Below are positions 34,479 through 43,549 of a stretch of 47,255 bases of DNA, in pieces. The notes under the pieces are model-generated. The model did no database searches and was not told the origin of the DNA. It was given only the letters and a program-made list of their open reading frames with translations. The translations under genes were made by a program, and so were the position numbers. How positions within the stretch are numbered: position 1 is the stretch's first letter; each line of letters opens with the position of its first letter. Source of the stretch: Cupriavidus consociatus (GTDB lineage Bacteria; Pseudomonadota; Gammaproteobacteria; Burkholderiales; Burkholderiaceae); the NCBI RefSeq assembly GCF_017814975.1, contig NZ_JAGIQA010000039.1, positions 1 through 47,255 of the forward strand. Direction: 5' to 3'.

Positions 34479-34621
34479 GACTAACATCTCCCGTTTGCAT
34501 CCTTGGACTCCACAATGCACCTGAAACCTGAAGCCAAGCTTGCGGACACAAGAAATTTTCTTCATGTTGGCGACAGGTTCGCGTGCCAAAGTCACGCGAG
34601 ACATTTATCAAGGAGCTCTTA
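34479..34621. promoter_or_regulatory. Divergent control region of the redox operon and the two-component system
   Basis: About 140 bases between divergent genes, so both promoters must be here. ATGCACCTGAAACCTGAAGCC around 34514-34534 holds a short direct repeat (CCTGAA twice, 8 bases apart), a possible OmpR-type response-regulator site. AAGGAGCTC is the ribosome binding site of the regulator gene. Confidence 0.45.
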
Positions 34622-35281
34622 ATGAGAGTCCTTCTCATCGAGGATGAACCTTGGCTCGGCGAGGCCGTCCGCGACCAGATCGAGAAAGATGGACATCCGA
34701 CCGACTTCGTGGCCTGCATCGCCGAGGCGCGCCGACACCTTGCGGCCGCTAACTACGACCTGATCCTGCTCGATCTGCTGCTTCCCGACGGTAAGGGGCT
34801 CGATTTCCTGCGAGAGATTCGCGCGGGTGGTTCGACCGTGCCTGTCATCATCTTGACTGCGCTCGATCAGGTATCGAACCGCATCGCCGGCCTGAACGCC
34901 GGCGCGGATGACTATCTCGTCAAGCCGTTCGACCTGTCGGAGCTCTCCGCACGGGTGAGCGCGGTGTCACGCCGGTATTCGGGCAATCCTAATCCCCTGG
35001 TCACACTCGGCGAACTGCATATCGATACGGCGGGGCGCAGCGTGATGCGCGGGGACGAGCACGTTGACCTGACTGCCAGTGAATGGGCACTTTTCGAAGC
35101 CCTGATTCAGCGTCCGGGGATGATCGTGTCAAGGAGCCGCCTGGAGGATCGCCTTTATTCCTTCAACGAGGAGATTGGCAGCAACACCATCGAGGTACAC
35201 ATGAGCCGGCTACGCAAGAAGCTTGGTGCCGATGTCATCGAGACATTGCGTGGGCTCGGCTATCGGCTCAAGCGGGACTGA
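34622..35281 (+). CDS. OmpR/PhoB-family response regulator
   Basis: 219-residue response regulator. The receiver domain (1-117) has the phosphorylation site Asp51 (LILLDLLLPDG), acidic Glu7-Asp8, Thr81-82 region (IILTALD) and Lys101 (LVKPFDL). The winged-helix DNA-binding domain (about 125-219) shows LTASEWALFEALIQRPG, VSRSRLEDRLYS and NTIEVHMSRLRKKLG, with the end LRGLGYRLKRD. The ATG at 34622 follows AAGGAGCTC; the in-frame GTG at 34583 is less likely. The sensor kinase starts two bases after its stop. Divergence from the ApbE/PepSY/DUF2271 operon indicates control of that operon. Confidence 0.95.
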   Translation: MRVLLIEDEPWLGEAVRDQIEKDGHPTDFVACIAEARRHLAAANYDLILLDLLLPDGKGLDFLREIRAGGSTVPVIILTALDQVSNRIAGLNAGADDYLVKPFDLSELSARVSAVSRRYSGNPNPLVTLGELHIDTAGRSVMRGDEHVDLTASEWALFEALIQRPGMIVSRSRLEDRLYSFNEEIGSNTIEVHMSRLRKKLGADVIETLRGLGYRLKRD

Positions 35282-35283
35282 CC

Positions 35284-36639
35284 ATGCTGCGCAGCCTGCA
35301 AGGTCGACTCGCGGCAGCGCTGGTTGCAGGGCTCGCGGTGCTGTCGCTCGCCGCCGCGGCGGCTTCATTCTACGTACTGCGCCGCGAGGTCGATCGGATG
35401 TCGGACAGTGCGTTGCAGGAGACCGCGCAGCGCCTGTTGCCGCTCGCCATCATGGACATCGTCGGGCGGGATGCGGATGATGATGAGGATAGCAGCCGAC
35501 GTATCGCAGCTGTTCGCCCGCACGACGAATTGCTGACCTACGCGGTCCGCGACGACAAGGGCAGACTGCTGCTGCGATCGCACGACGCCACTTTGGCCAT
35601 CTTCCCGCCGGGCCTGAAGGCCGGCTTCACTTCTACGCCGTCGCACCGGATTTACGCCGAGCCGGGCTTACAGGGCACGATCTCTCTGATGATCGCCGAG
35701 CCGCTTGCCACGCGCCGGCATGCCGTGATGGAAGCCGCGCTCGCGGTCGCCAAGGTCCTCATCCTGTTTCTACCGGTGGGCCTGTGTGGAATCTGGCTGA
35801 TCGTCTGGAGCGGGCTGCGGCCAATCCGACGCTTCTGCGCCAGCATTGCCGCGCGCGGCCAGAACGACCTGACGCCGCTCGCAAAGAAGGAGTTACCGAC
35901 GGAAATCGCGCCGATTGCCGACGCAGTCAATGACCTGATGGCCCGGCTGGATCGCGCGCTGGCCGCCGAGCGCAGCTTCACCGCCAACAGCGCACACGAG
36001 TTGCGCACGCCGATTGCCGCGGCCCTCGCACAGACGCAACGTCTCATGGACGAAATGCCTTCCGCCGCCATGCGGGAGCGCGTGCAGAACGTCGAACGGT
36101 CCTTGCACACCCTGTCGCGGGTCAGCGAAAGGCTGATGCAACTCGCGAAGGCGGAAAATGGACGCGTGCTCGGTGATGCGCCGCAGGATCTACGGCCGGT
36201 GCTTGAACTTGTCATCGAGGATTTCCGGCGTGTGGCCTCTGCGCACCCGATCCAGCTTGACCTGCCCGACCAGCCCGTTCCATCGTGGATCGATCAGGAC
36301 GCATTTGCCATTGTCGTGCGCAATCTGGTCGAGAATGCACAGAAGCACGGCTCACCTGGGCAACCTGTGGGGATTTCGCTGTTGGCCACCGGTTCGCTCA
36401 CTGTGAGCAATCACGGACCGGTGCTGCCGGACGACGAGCTTGAACGTCTGACAAAGCCGTTCGAGCGTGGAGCGACGGCAGCCACGGGCAGCGGACTTGG
36501 CCTTGCTATCGTCGAAGCGATTGTGCGCGGTGCGGGTTCCTCCCTTGAGCTACGTTCCCCGGTTCCGGGCTGGCAAGACGGCCTGCAAGTCAGCATCGAC
36601 GATTTGCTTGGTGCGCCAGCGATGCAGAAGCACGCGTGA
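35284..36639 (+). CDS. Sensor histidine kinase (QseC/PmrB-like)
   Basis: 451-residue membrane kinase. Two transmembrane helices (about residues 8-30 and 155-180) enclose a periplasmic sensor domain of about 125 residues rich in acidic residues (GRDADDDEDSSRR), which may suit metal or cation sensing. Then come a HAMP-like linker, the dimerisation box with the phospho-accepting His in NSAHELRTPIAAAL, and the ATPase domain with RNLVENAQKHG (N box) and GSGLGLAIVEAI (G box). It follows the response regulator with two bases between them, so the two are coupled. The stimulus is not readable; a periplasmic redox or metal signal is inferred from the neighbouring operon. Confidence 0.93.
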   Translation: MLRSLQGRLAAALVAGLAVLSLAAAAASFYVLRREVDRMSDSALQETAQRLLPLAIMDIVGRDADDDEDSSRRIAAVRPHDELLTYAVRDDKGRLLLRSHDATLAIFPPGLKAGFTSTPSHRIYAEPGLQGTISLMIAEPLATRRHAVMEAALAVAKVLILFLPVGLCGIWLIVWSGLRPIRRFCASIAARGQNDLTPLAKKELPTEIAPIADAVNDLMARLDRALAAERSFTANSAHELRTPIAAALAQTQRLMDEMPSAAMRERVQNVERSLHTLSRVSERLMQLAKAENGRVLGDAPQDLRPVLELVIEDFRRVASAHPIQLDLPDQPVPSWIDQDAFAIVVRNLVENAQKHGSPGQPVGISLLATGSLTVSNHGPVLPDDELERLTKPFERGATAATGSGLGLAIVEAIVRGAGSSLELRSPVPGWQDGLQVSIDDLLGAPAMQKHA

Positions 36640-36728
36640 ACCGCCTGGCGACATAGGCGTCGCACCGCCCCCCTCGTCTCGACCGGCAGGTTGCCCGTAT
36701 CGGACAGGTTCAAGCGCACGTTGCTTCG

Positions 36729-37349
36729 TCACGGTGGGGAAGACAATTTCCGTGAGCGTCGCCAACGCAAGCGTCGCTCATGCAGCAGACATACCCAGTC
36801 CACTCTTGTGAAGAGGTACACGGCCGCCAGAAGAAGCAACTGCGAGAGAACGAAATAGAGACCGAAATAGGCCCCGTCAAGATCCGTGTCCAGATAGCGC
36901 GAGCCCACCTGAGCCAGATGCGTCCACACAAAGTAGCTGATGAGGCGTCCTGCAAAGAACGGCAGCCCAATCATCCAAAGCCGCATCCCCGTGAGGCCGT
37001 AGGCGATAAAGAGATAGTTCGACGGGAATGGGCTGAAGGCATAAGCCAGCATGAATCCCACCGTCATGCTCTTGCGGCGCCCCAGCCACTCACCAACTAC
37101 ATCGATGTTCCGCCTGTCATCCTCACGCATCCAGCGCTGGCGCACCAAACCAAAAGCCATCTGGGCCAAAACCAGGCGACCGGTAGTCGCTGCACATGCC
37201 GCTGCAAGCGCCAGAACGGCGGGGTTGGCCTCCGGCAGCGAAAAGCCCACCCATGACATTACCATCCATGTCGGCGGGGCAAAGGCTGGCATCAGATTCA
37301 AACCAAAAATCACGACGACCAGGATAAGCAAGTCTGCGATGTCGCTCAT
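36729..37349 (-). CDS. VTT/DedA-like inner-membrane protein
   Basis: 206 residues with five or six hydrophobic helices. LLILVVVIFGLNLMPAFAPPTW and the central FMLAYAFSPFPSNYLFIAYG and GLPFFAGRLISYFVWTHLA match the SNARE-associated/DedA-like (VTT) layout, with the two re-entrant loops containing PAFAPP and SPFPSN. DedA proteins are thought to move lipids or support membrane potential; here only the fold can be claimed. GGGAGGACAGG precedes the ATG. It ends facing the kinase gene (convergent, 89 bases apart). Confidence 0.7.
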   Translation of the reverse strand: MSDIADLLILVVVIFGLNLMPAFAPPTWMVMSWVGFSLPEANPAVLALAAACAATTGRLVLAQMAFGLVRQRWMREDDRRNIDVVGEWLGRRKSMTVGFMLAYAFSPFPSNYLFIAYGLTGMRLWMIGLPFFAGRLISYFVWTHLAQVGSRYLDTDLDGAYFGLYFVLSQLLLLAAVYLFTRVDWVCLLHERRLRWRRSRKLSSPP

Positions 37350-37614
37350 CCCTGTCCTCCCAAGGCAAAATAAAGCTCATCTCTTTGCTCGAAGGGTATT
37401 ACAAAGGCTGGCATCCATCCATGGAGAAGTCTATGTAGCCCCCGCGCAGTCGACACCTTACCGTCCCAAAATTGACCATGCAGTATTGAAGAAACGAGAG
37501 TCGAAGTGCGCGTCAGCACTAAAGAGAAAATGCACCTGATTATCTCTGTGAGAACAAATCGCAATTTCTCATACCAGTTCCGCCAAGTGCATTTGGTCGG
37601 TTGACCATAAGATT

Positions 37615-38526
37615 TCATGCCACGTCGACCGGATCAACGTGCGTCATGACATTGAGGACATCTTTTCGGCTCATCACTCGCCGTCTCGCCTCAAGCGCAA
37701 TGTCATGACCCTCTCTCACGCTCGCCGCTGCATTGATGTCAAGGTGGACGTCCACGAGAATCATGTCCCCCATTTTCCGGGTCCGCACATCGTGCGCACC
37801 TAGCACGCCTGGCGTTTCGAGCATGGCACTTCGAATCGCCGTTACCGTCTCCGCGTCGATCGCACGATCCATTAGGTCCCGCAGTGCGCTCCGGGAAAAT
37901 TGCCAGCCCATTCTTGACACCATCAGGCCAACCACGAGTGCCGCGATCGGATCCAGCAGGTGGTAACCCAGGGTATTGCCCAGGATCCCCAGCGCCACCA
38001 CCAGCGAAGATGCTGCATCCGACCGAGCGTGCCAGGCATTTGCAACCAGCATGCTCGAACGGACTCGTTCGGCGATCGCGAGCATATAGCGAAACAACAA
38101 TTCCTTGGTTGCCAGCGCACCCAGGGCGACCCAAAGCCCGACTATTCGTACTGGCTGGATTGAATCCGGATGTTCAAGCTTGAGTACGGCGTTTGACAGC
38201 ATGCCGACGCCGACAACTAGCAAGAGAAGTCCAAGTATCAGCGAGGCAGCAGTCTCGAAACGCTGGTGCCCATAATGATAGGAGTCGCTTGGCGCTTTCT
38301 TGCTATGGTGGCTGGCATACAGGACAACGAAATCCGAAACCAGATCCGAAAGAGAGTGAATGGCGTCGGCCACCAGTGCCTGGGAGCCAGCAAAGATTCC
38401 GGCGGCAACCTGGGCGAGTGTCAGGCCGATATTGACCGCGACGCTCACGAGCGTGCTTCGTCTTGCCGCAGCCTGACTCCCTGGCATTTCGTCCGCGTCA
38501 GGACTCAATCCATCTTGCTTTTGCAT
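37615..38526 (-). CDS. Cation diffusion facilitator (CDF) transporter
   Basis: 303 residues from ATG 38526 (an upstream in-frame start at 38658 lacks support). Six transmembrane helices with the metal site HSLSDLVSDF in helix 2 and HARSDAASS in helix 5, followed by a cytoplasmic domain (MDRAIDAETVTAIRSAML, LVDVHLDINAAASVREGHDIA). These match CDF proteins that export Zn2+, Fe2+, Co2+, Cd2+ or Mn2+ by proton exchange. Site H/D pairs are intact. The HlyD gene lies 265 bases upstream, so it may have its own promoter. The ion cannot be told from sequence. Confidence 0.93.
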   Translation of the reverse strand: MQKQDGLSPDADEMPGSQAAARRSTLVSVAVNIGLTLAQVAAGIFAGSQALVADAIHSLSDLVSDFVVLYASHHSKKAPSDSYHYGHQRFETAASLILGLLLLVVGVGMLSNAVLKLEHPDSIQPVRIVGLWVALGALATKELLFRYMLAIAERVRSSMLVANAWHARSDAASSLVVALGILGNTLGYHLLDPIAALVVGLMVSRMGWQFSRSALRDLMDRAIDAETVTAIRSAMLETPGVLGAHDVRTRKMGDMILVDVHLDINAAASVREGHDIALEARRRVMSRKDVLNVMTHVDPVDVA

Positions 38527-38791
38527 TGACAGTGCCTTGTGATTCGACGACAAGCCAAATATTAGCGCCTGCGCGACACCTCGACCAAGCTGGGCCGGCG
38601 GCGGCAACCTTGGGAGACCACCAGCCTTCATTCTCAGACGGCGCCAGAGTAACCGCACCGGGAAGCTGCACCTCCGGCACCGTACAAAAGCGCAATCCGC
38701 GGCAACGGCGCCGCCGTTGCGAACATCGGCGACATGGCATGTAACCTAGGGGCGCAGTCGATTCGGGGTGCATTTCGACTGACACAATGGA

Positions 38792-39979
38792 CTAGGGGTC
38801 GGTACGCAGCTTTACCCGCTGGCCATCCTGAAGGCTGCTTTGCGGATATCGAACTACTTGTACGCCGTCGGTCAAGGGAGAAAGCAGTTCCACCTCATCC
38901 GAATTCCGGTGACCAATCCTGACCTCCGTCCTGCGCACCCGGTCGCCCTCAAGCCGAAACACACACCATTGGGCACCGCCGCAACGGTACAGCGAACTCG
39001 CGGGCAACTTTGTCGCGTGATCGGTCTGCCACAGCACAACGCTCGCTATGACGCGAAATCCGTCGCCCAGCCCAGAGGGTGGATCAATAACGTCGATAAT
39101 CACCCGGGTCCGCTTTTCTTCTATGCCCAGTGCGGATACCTTGGTGAACGCATGGGGCTCCACGAGCCGAACCTTGCCTTGTACCGCTTGCTCGCCGCCC
39201 CATCCTTCCAGGCGCGCCGGCATCTGCGGCCGCACCTTGACTGCTTCCGTTGACAGTAGCTCGACCACGATCTCCAAGTCGTGTGGATTGCCGATCGTCA
39301 GCAAGGGCTCGCCCGCAGCGACAACCCGCTCGCTGCGCTCCGGAATGGATAATACGGCTCCGGTGAACGGTGCATGAACCGACACGACCGGCCAGCGCCC
39401 CCGTTTGTGCTCCTCGATGGCCAGCAGGCCGGCTTCTGCCACGCGGACCTCCTGCAAGGCGGTGCTGGCGCGGGCGCGCGCCGCGGCGAGATCATTGCCG
39501 GCGGTAATGGTAGCGTTGGCGGCCTGCTCCCCTGCCTGCGGAGACAGGAAGCGCTCCCGCACCAGCCTCTCGACACGCTGCAGTTCGCGCTGGGCCTGAG
39601 CGTGGTCTTCGGCGGCATGCCGGACGCGCTCTTGCGCCTCACGGTATGCCGCACGCGCCGCAGCCACCCGTGCTTGGGCTTCTTCGCGTTCCTGGGCCGT
39701 GAGCGGCAGGGGCGCGAGTTCTGCCACCACTTCCCCTTCATGCACCCAGTCGCCCTCCCGCAAGCTGATCCGCATCAGCCTTCCTGCGACAGGTGCCGCA
39801 ACAACGTAGCGTTCCCTGCTGCGGGTCTCTCCCTCCTCGGTTGTGATCACTGCCATCGCACCAACGGACGGCTTGACCACCTCCACTTCCACCGGCTCTG
39901 GCATCAGCAGATAGCCAAGGCCTGCCGCAATCATGGCAGCACCCGCCATCAGGAACGTCTTGGCTCTTGACCACCGCAT
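38792..39979 (-). CDS. HlyD-family periplasmic adaptor of an ABC exporter
   Basis: 395-residue membrane-fusion protein. One N-terminal transmembrane helix (FLMAGAAMIAAGLGYLLM) is followed by a split lipoyl domain (YVVAAPVAGRLMRISLREGDWV and APFTGAVLSIPERSERVVAAGEPL), a long helical hairpin (rich in Ala/Gln/Arg, about residues 90-190) and the beta-barrel and proximal domains. It connects an inner-membrane ABC exporter to an outer-membrane channel, as in MacA or DevB. The permease gene ends 4 bases upstream, so the three exporter genes are one unit. Confidence 0.92.
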   Translation of the reverse strand: MRWSRAKTFLMAGAAMIAAGLGYLLMPEPVEVEVVKPSVGAMAVITTEEGETRSRERYVVAAPVAGRLMRISLREGDWVHEGEVVAELAPLPLTAQEREEAQARVAAARAAYREAQERVRHAAEDHAQAQRELQRVERLVRERFLSPQAGEQAANATITAGNDLAAARARASTALQEVRVAEAGLLAIEEHKRGRWPVVSVHAPFTGAVLSIPERSERVVAAGEPLLTIGNPHDLEIVVELLSTEAVKVRPQMPARLEGWGGEQAVQGKVRLVEPHAFTKVSALGIEEKRTRVIIDVIDPPSGLGDGFRVIASVVLWQTDHATKLPASSLYRCGGAQWCVFRLEGDRVRRTEVRIGHRNSDEVELLSPLTDGVQVVRYPQSSLQDGQRVKLRTDP

Positions 39980-39983
39980 CGCC

Positions 39984-42350
39984 TTACTCTCTGGTTTTCA
40001 GCACTGCGATCAGGTCCAGCCGTCGCAACCGCTGCTGGACAAGCAGTCCCGCCACGGCCGCGGCGCCGATGGCCGGCAGCAATGCCTGGGCCAGTGTTTG
40101 CCTGCTCAGGTGGAGCGGGATGCGGAAGGCTTCGCGGTCGAACATGGGGACGAGCAAGGCGCACAAGCCATAGCCCACGGCAATGCCGACCGGCAAGGAC
40201 AAGACCGTCAGAAGGAGCTGCTCGCCAAGCAGAATCCCCGCAACCTCTTGCTGGGAAAATCCGAGTACCCGCAGACTTGCCAGTTCATTCCCGCGCTCGG
40301 ACAGCGCAATGCGAAAGTTGTTGTAGACGACCCCAGCCACGATCACCGTGGCGAACGCCGCCAGCACCAGACTGGAGACGACGAACGTCCGATCAAGCGT
40401 TCTTCGGATGCTGGCGATTACAGCGGAGCGTATGATCACGGAACTCACGACCGGCAGGCCCTTGAGCCTTTGGTACAGCAATTGTGCCTTGTCGGCGTCG
40501 ACACGGAGGTACGCCCCACTGATTGCCGGCGCTTCGCCCAGCAAGCGGGACGATACCTTGTAGTCCATGTAGGCAACGGCGCCCAGCAGGTCATCGACGA
40601 CATCCGCGACCCGAATGACCAGACTGTTACGGTGGCCCTCGAGCACTTCAACCTCAACACGCTCGCCCACCGATACGCCCAGCTCCGCTGCCAGTCTTGC
40701 CGAGAGCACAAGCCCGTCCGAAGCAACTGGATGACGTCCGGAGGTGTAGCCCGCAATCTCATGTAACTCGCCCGTGGCTTCCAGACCTGTGATCTCGGTG
40801 CGTTTGGAGCGATTAGCGTGGCGCAACCATACCGGCACAATCCGAAATGGCTCAACTCGCAGGACGCCCGGCATCTGGGCCAAGTCATGGACGACCCGCA
40901 GGGGGCGCGGCTCGTTTAAGATCAACGTCACGTCTTCATGCTGAACGCGGCCGAACTGAAGGTTGAGAATCGTGTTGACGCCGTCGAGTCCGAACCGTCC
41001 GACGATGGTCAACCCCACGGCCAGCGCGATGGCGGTGATGGACATCAAGGCCTTGCCCGGCCTACGAGCCAGATTGCGCAAAATCAGCCGCAGGGGAATG
41101 GGCAGCACCGCCAGGAGGCCTGCACGGTCGAGAAAGCTCGCCCGGAAGCCGGGGGGTAACTCAGGGCGCATCGCTTCAACTGGCGACAAGCGCGCTGCGC
41201 GCAGGGCGGCCGATGCACTGCCCACGGAGGCCGCACACACACTCGCCATGACAGCGCCGACCACGATCCCGGGGGAGACCTCGGCGTTCAGCGCGGGGAA
41301 GTGGAAATACTGGCGGTATAGGCCGACCAGCAGTTTCTCCAGATACAGCCCGCCAGGCACGCCGAGCAGCACCCCAAGCAATACCGTCGCCACGCCAAAA
41401 TACACATATTGGAGAGCCACAGTCCCGGTGCTGTAGCCAAACGCCTTCAGCAAGCCAACCTCAGCCCGCTGCAAGGTAACGAGGCGACTCAGCAACGTAT
41501 ACAACAGGAACGCCGCCACCGCCAGAAATAGGGCCGGAACATAGCTGGCGATCACGCGGATCTCATCGAGTTCATCGCTAAGGAATCGATTCGACTGTTG
41601 CAGCGTCCGTTCATACACCCCGAGGCAGCCGTAACGGAGAAGCATCCGGTCCAGCCTTGTGACGACCTCCTGGGGGCGGGCCTCGGCGTCAAGCAGGATG
41701 ACCAGATCATTGAAGCCCCCCTCCATATCGAAGGCGGACTCCATTGCGGCGTGCCCCATCCAAATGATGCCGAACCGGCGGTTGTCCGGAAACACCATGC
41801 CCTGCCCTACCTCATAAACATACTCTGGTGACATTCCCAGGCCTGTGATCGTCAACCGGCGGGCATGACCATTGAGTATGGCTGTCACGTGCCCCCCGAC
41901 ATCCAGTGCATTGGCATTTGCGAAGGCGACACTAAGGACGACTTCGTCGTCACGGGAAGGGTCGGGAAGTCGGCCCCGTGAAACCCATAGCGCATTGATG
42001 CCGGCTTTGCCAGGGGCTGGCAGGGATATCAGGCGTAGCGTGGCCGGCTCGCGCGTGCCCGGTACATCCGCATTAACGTCATGGACGATGCGCATGAGGA
42101 TTTCGCGCACCCCCGGGATGGCCCGAATGGGACCTTCGAGGGAAACTGGCGCTCGTTTTACATTGGCAAACACATCGGCAAAGCGCTGCATCTCGTAGTA
42201 GCGGTCCTTGGCGGATGCAAGAGAGCGCCATGCCCCATTCATCGCGACCAGCACGGCTATGCCGCATGCGACGACAAGCGCCGCGGCAGCAACCTGGGCG
42301 CGAAGCCGCCACAACTCGCGCGATAACATGGTGAAGCGTGCGGCTACCAT
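39984..42350 (-). CDS. FtsX/MacB-type ABC exporter permease (two FtsX domains)
   Basis: 788 residues with an N-terminal helix, a large periplasmic domain, three helices (FtsX domain 1, about 270-390), a second helix and periplasmic domain, and three final helices (about 665-780). RAQVAAAALVVACGIAVLV, LFLAVAAFLLYTLLSRLVTLQRAEVGLLKAFG and the repeated FVVSSLVLAAFATVIVAG with LASLRVLGFSQQEVAGILLGEQ are typical FtsX pieces. It overlaps the ATPase gene by 7 bases (ATGGTAG). The adaptor is downstream. Such permeases drive export mechanically; the cargo is unknown. Confidence 0.93.
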   Translation of the reverse strand: MVAARFTMLSRELWRLRAQVAAAALVVACGIAVLVAMNGAWRSLASAKDRYYEMQRFADVFANVKRAPVSLEGPIRAIPGVREILMRIVHDVNADVPGTREPATLRLISLPAPGKAGINALWVSRGRLPDPSRDDEVVLSVAFANANALDVGGHVTAILNGHARRLTITGLGMSPEYVYEVGQGMVFPDNRRFGIIWMGHAAMESAFDMEGGFNDLVILLDAEARPQEVVTRLDRMLLRYGCLGVYERTLQQSNRFLSDELDEIRVIASYVPALFLAVAAFLLYTLLSRLVTLQRAEVGLLKAFGYSTGTVALQYVYFGVATVLLGVLLGVPGGLYLEKLLVGLYRQYFHFPALNAEVSPGIVVGAVMASVCAASVGSASAALRAARLSPVEAMRPELPPGFRASFLDRAGLLAVLPIPLRLILRNLARRPGKALMSITAIALAVGLTIVGRFGLDGVNTILNLQFGRVQHEDVTLILNEPRPLRVVHDLAQMPGVLRVEPFRIVPVWLRHANRSKRTEITGLEATGELHEIAGYTSGRHPVASDGLVLSARLAAELGVSVGERVEVEVLEGHRNSLVIRVADVVDDLLGAVAYMDYKVSSRLLGEAPAISGAYLRVDADKAQLLYQRLKGLPVVSSVIIRSAVIASIRRTLDRTFVVSSLVLAAFATVIVAGVVYNNFRIALSERGNELASLRVLGFSQQEVAGILLGEQLLLTVLSLPVGIAVGYGLCALLVPMFDREAFRIPLHLSRQTLAQALLPAIGAAAVAGLLVQQRLRRLDLIAVLKTRE

Positions 42351-43060
42351 CGCAACTCCGATGGATTTGCCCGACTCACATGCTGCTCAATCTCCGTAAT
42401 GCGGCCACTGCTGATGTGCAGCACCCGGTCAGCCATTGCAGCTATGGCTGTGTTATGGGTGATAACGGCGGTAATTGCGCCCCGCTCCGTATTTACGCGC
42501 TGAAGAACCTCAAGTACAAGCCTCCCCGTGCTGTAGTCCAGCGCACCGGTCGGCTCGTCGCAGAGAAGAATGTCCGGCTGCTTGACGACGGCACGGGCAA
42601 TGGCGATGCGCTGCTGTTCTCCGCCGGAGAGTTGCGCTGGAAAGTGGTCCTTGCGCGCCGATAGCCCTACCAACTCAAGGGCATCGAGTGGATTCATGGG
42701 GTGCTCGGCGATATCGGCCACCAGTGCGACGTTTTCCAGGGCCGTCAAGCTCGGAATCAGATTGTAGAACTGAAATACAAAGCCGACGTGCTCGCGGCGG
42801 TAACGGGTAAGACCCGCCTCATCGGCGTGTGCCAAGTCATGGTCCCGGTATTCGATGGTCCCGGACGTGGGGCGGTCCAGTCCGCCAAGAATATGCAGCA
42901 ACGTCGATTTTCCGCTTCCCGATGCTCCCAATAGGACAACAAACTCCCGGTCATAAAGGTCGAGGTCCACACCGTTCAGCGCGTGGACGACCACCTCGCC
43001 CGTTTGATACGTCTTGTAGACGCTGCGCACGCGAAAGAGCGGACTGCGATCGCTGGACAT
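42344..43060 (-). CDS. ABC exporter ATP-binding protein (MacB/LolD type)
   Basis: 238-residue ATPase. Walker A GASGSGKST, Q-loop FVFQFYNLIPSL, signature LSGGEQQRIAIARA, Walker B ILLCDEPTGALD and H-loop VITHNTA are all present. The start at ATG 43060 has GAGGT upstream; a TTG at 43090 would add 10 residues. It pairs with the downstream two-FtsX permease and HlyD adaptor as a MacAB-like tripartite exporter. Confidence 0.95.
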   Translation of the reverse strand: MSSDRSPLFRVRSVYKTYQTGEVVVHALNGVDLDLYDREFVVLLGASGSGKSTLLHILGGLDRPTSGTIEYRDHDLAHADEAGLTRYRREHVGFVFQFYNLIPSLTALENVALVADIAEHPMNPLDALELVGLSARKDHFPAQLSGGEQQRIAIARAVVKQPDILLCDEPTGALDYSTGRLVLEVLQRVNTERGAITAVITHNTAIAAMADRVLHISSGRITEIEQHVSRANPSELRW

Positions 43061-43111
43061 AGCAGATCTGACCTCATTACCGGAGGTCAAACCGTATGGG
43101 ATTCCCAGTCA

Positions 43112-43549
43112 TTAGCTATTGGCAGTGCCAGCCTTCACCAGAAGGACGGGGCATGGGGCGTGGGCAATGACGCGGCCCGTTACGGAACCGACAATGGCAT
43201 CCAGGAATGCGCCACGGCCGTGAGTGCCCATCACGATCGCCTCCGCATCGACAGAACGTGCAAACTCGACGATGCGCTCTGGGGCAAAACCGGTCAGCGC
43301 GTGCTGTTCGAAGGGAACACCCGCTGCGCTCAGGATCTCAGCAGCAGAGCGCAACGTCCGGCCACTCTCGTCCGAGTGCCATGCTGCAAGGTCAGCGGCG
43401 CTGATGTAGGACTTCACCTCTCCCGACACGTCTGGCATGCAGTGAACCAGGTGTACGAGCAACGGCCCCTTCAGTAATTTCCCGGCAGCCACACATTGTG
43501 CCGCCGCATCGCTGTACGATGACCCATCGGCCGCAAGTACGATTTGCAT
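43112..43549 (-). CDS. Universal stress protein (UspA family)
   Basis: 145 residues from ATG 43549, preceded by AGGAGAAAG. It begins MQIVLAADGSSYSDAAA and has the ATP-binding G-2x-G-9x-G-S/T motif in GTHGRGAFLDAIVGSVT, followed by VIAHAPCPVLLVK. This is the nucleotide-binding class of Usp proteins, tied to stress survival. It leads the minus-strand exporter genes by 51 bases and may be transcribed with them. Confidence 0.92.
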   Translation of the reverse strand: MQIVLAADGSSYSDAAAQCVAAGKLLKGPLLVHLVHCMPDVSGEVKSYISAADLAAWHSDESGRTLRSAAEILSAAGVPFEQHALTGFAPERIVEFARSVDAEAIVMGTHGRGAFLDAIVGSVTGRVIAHAPCPVLLVKAGTANS

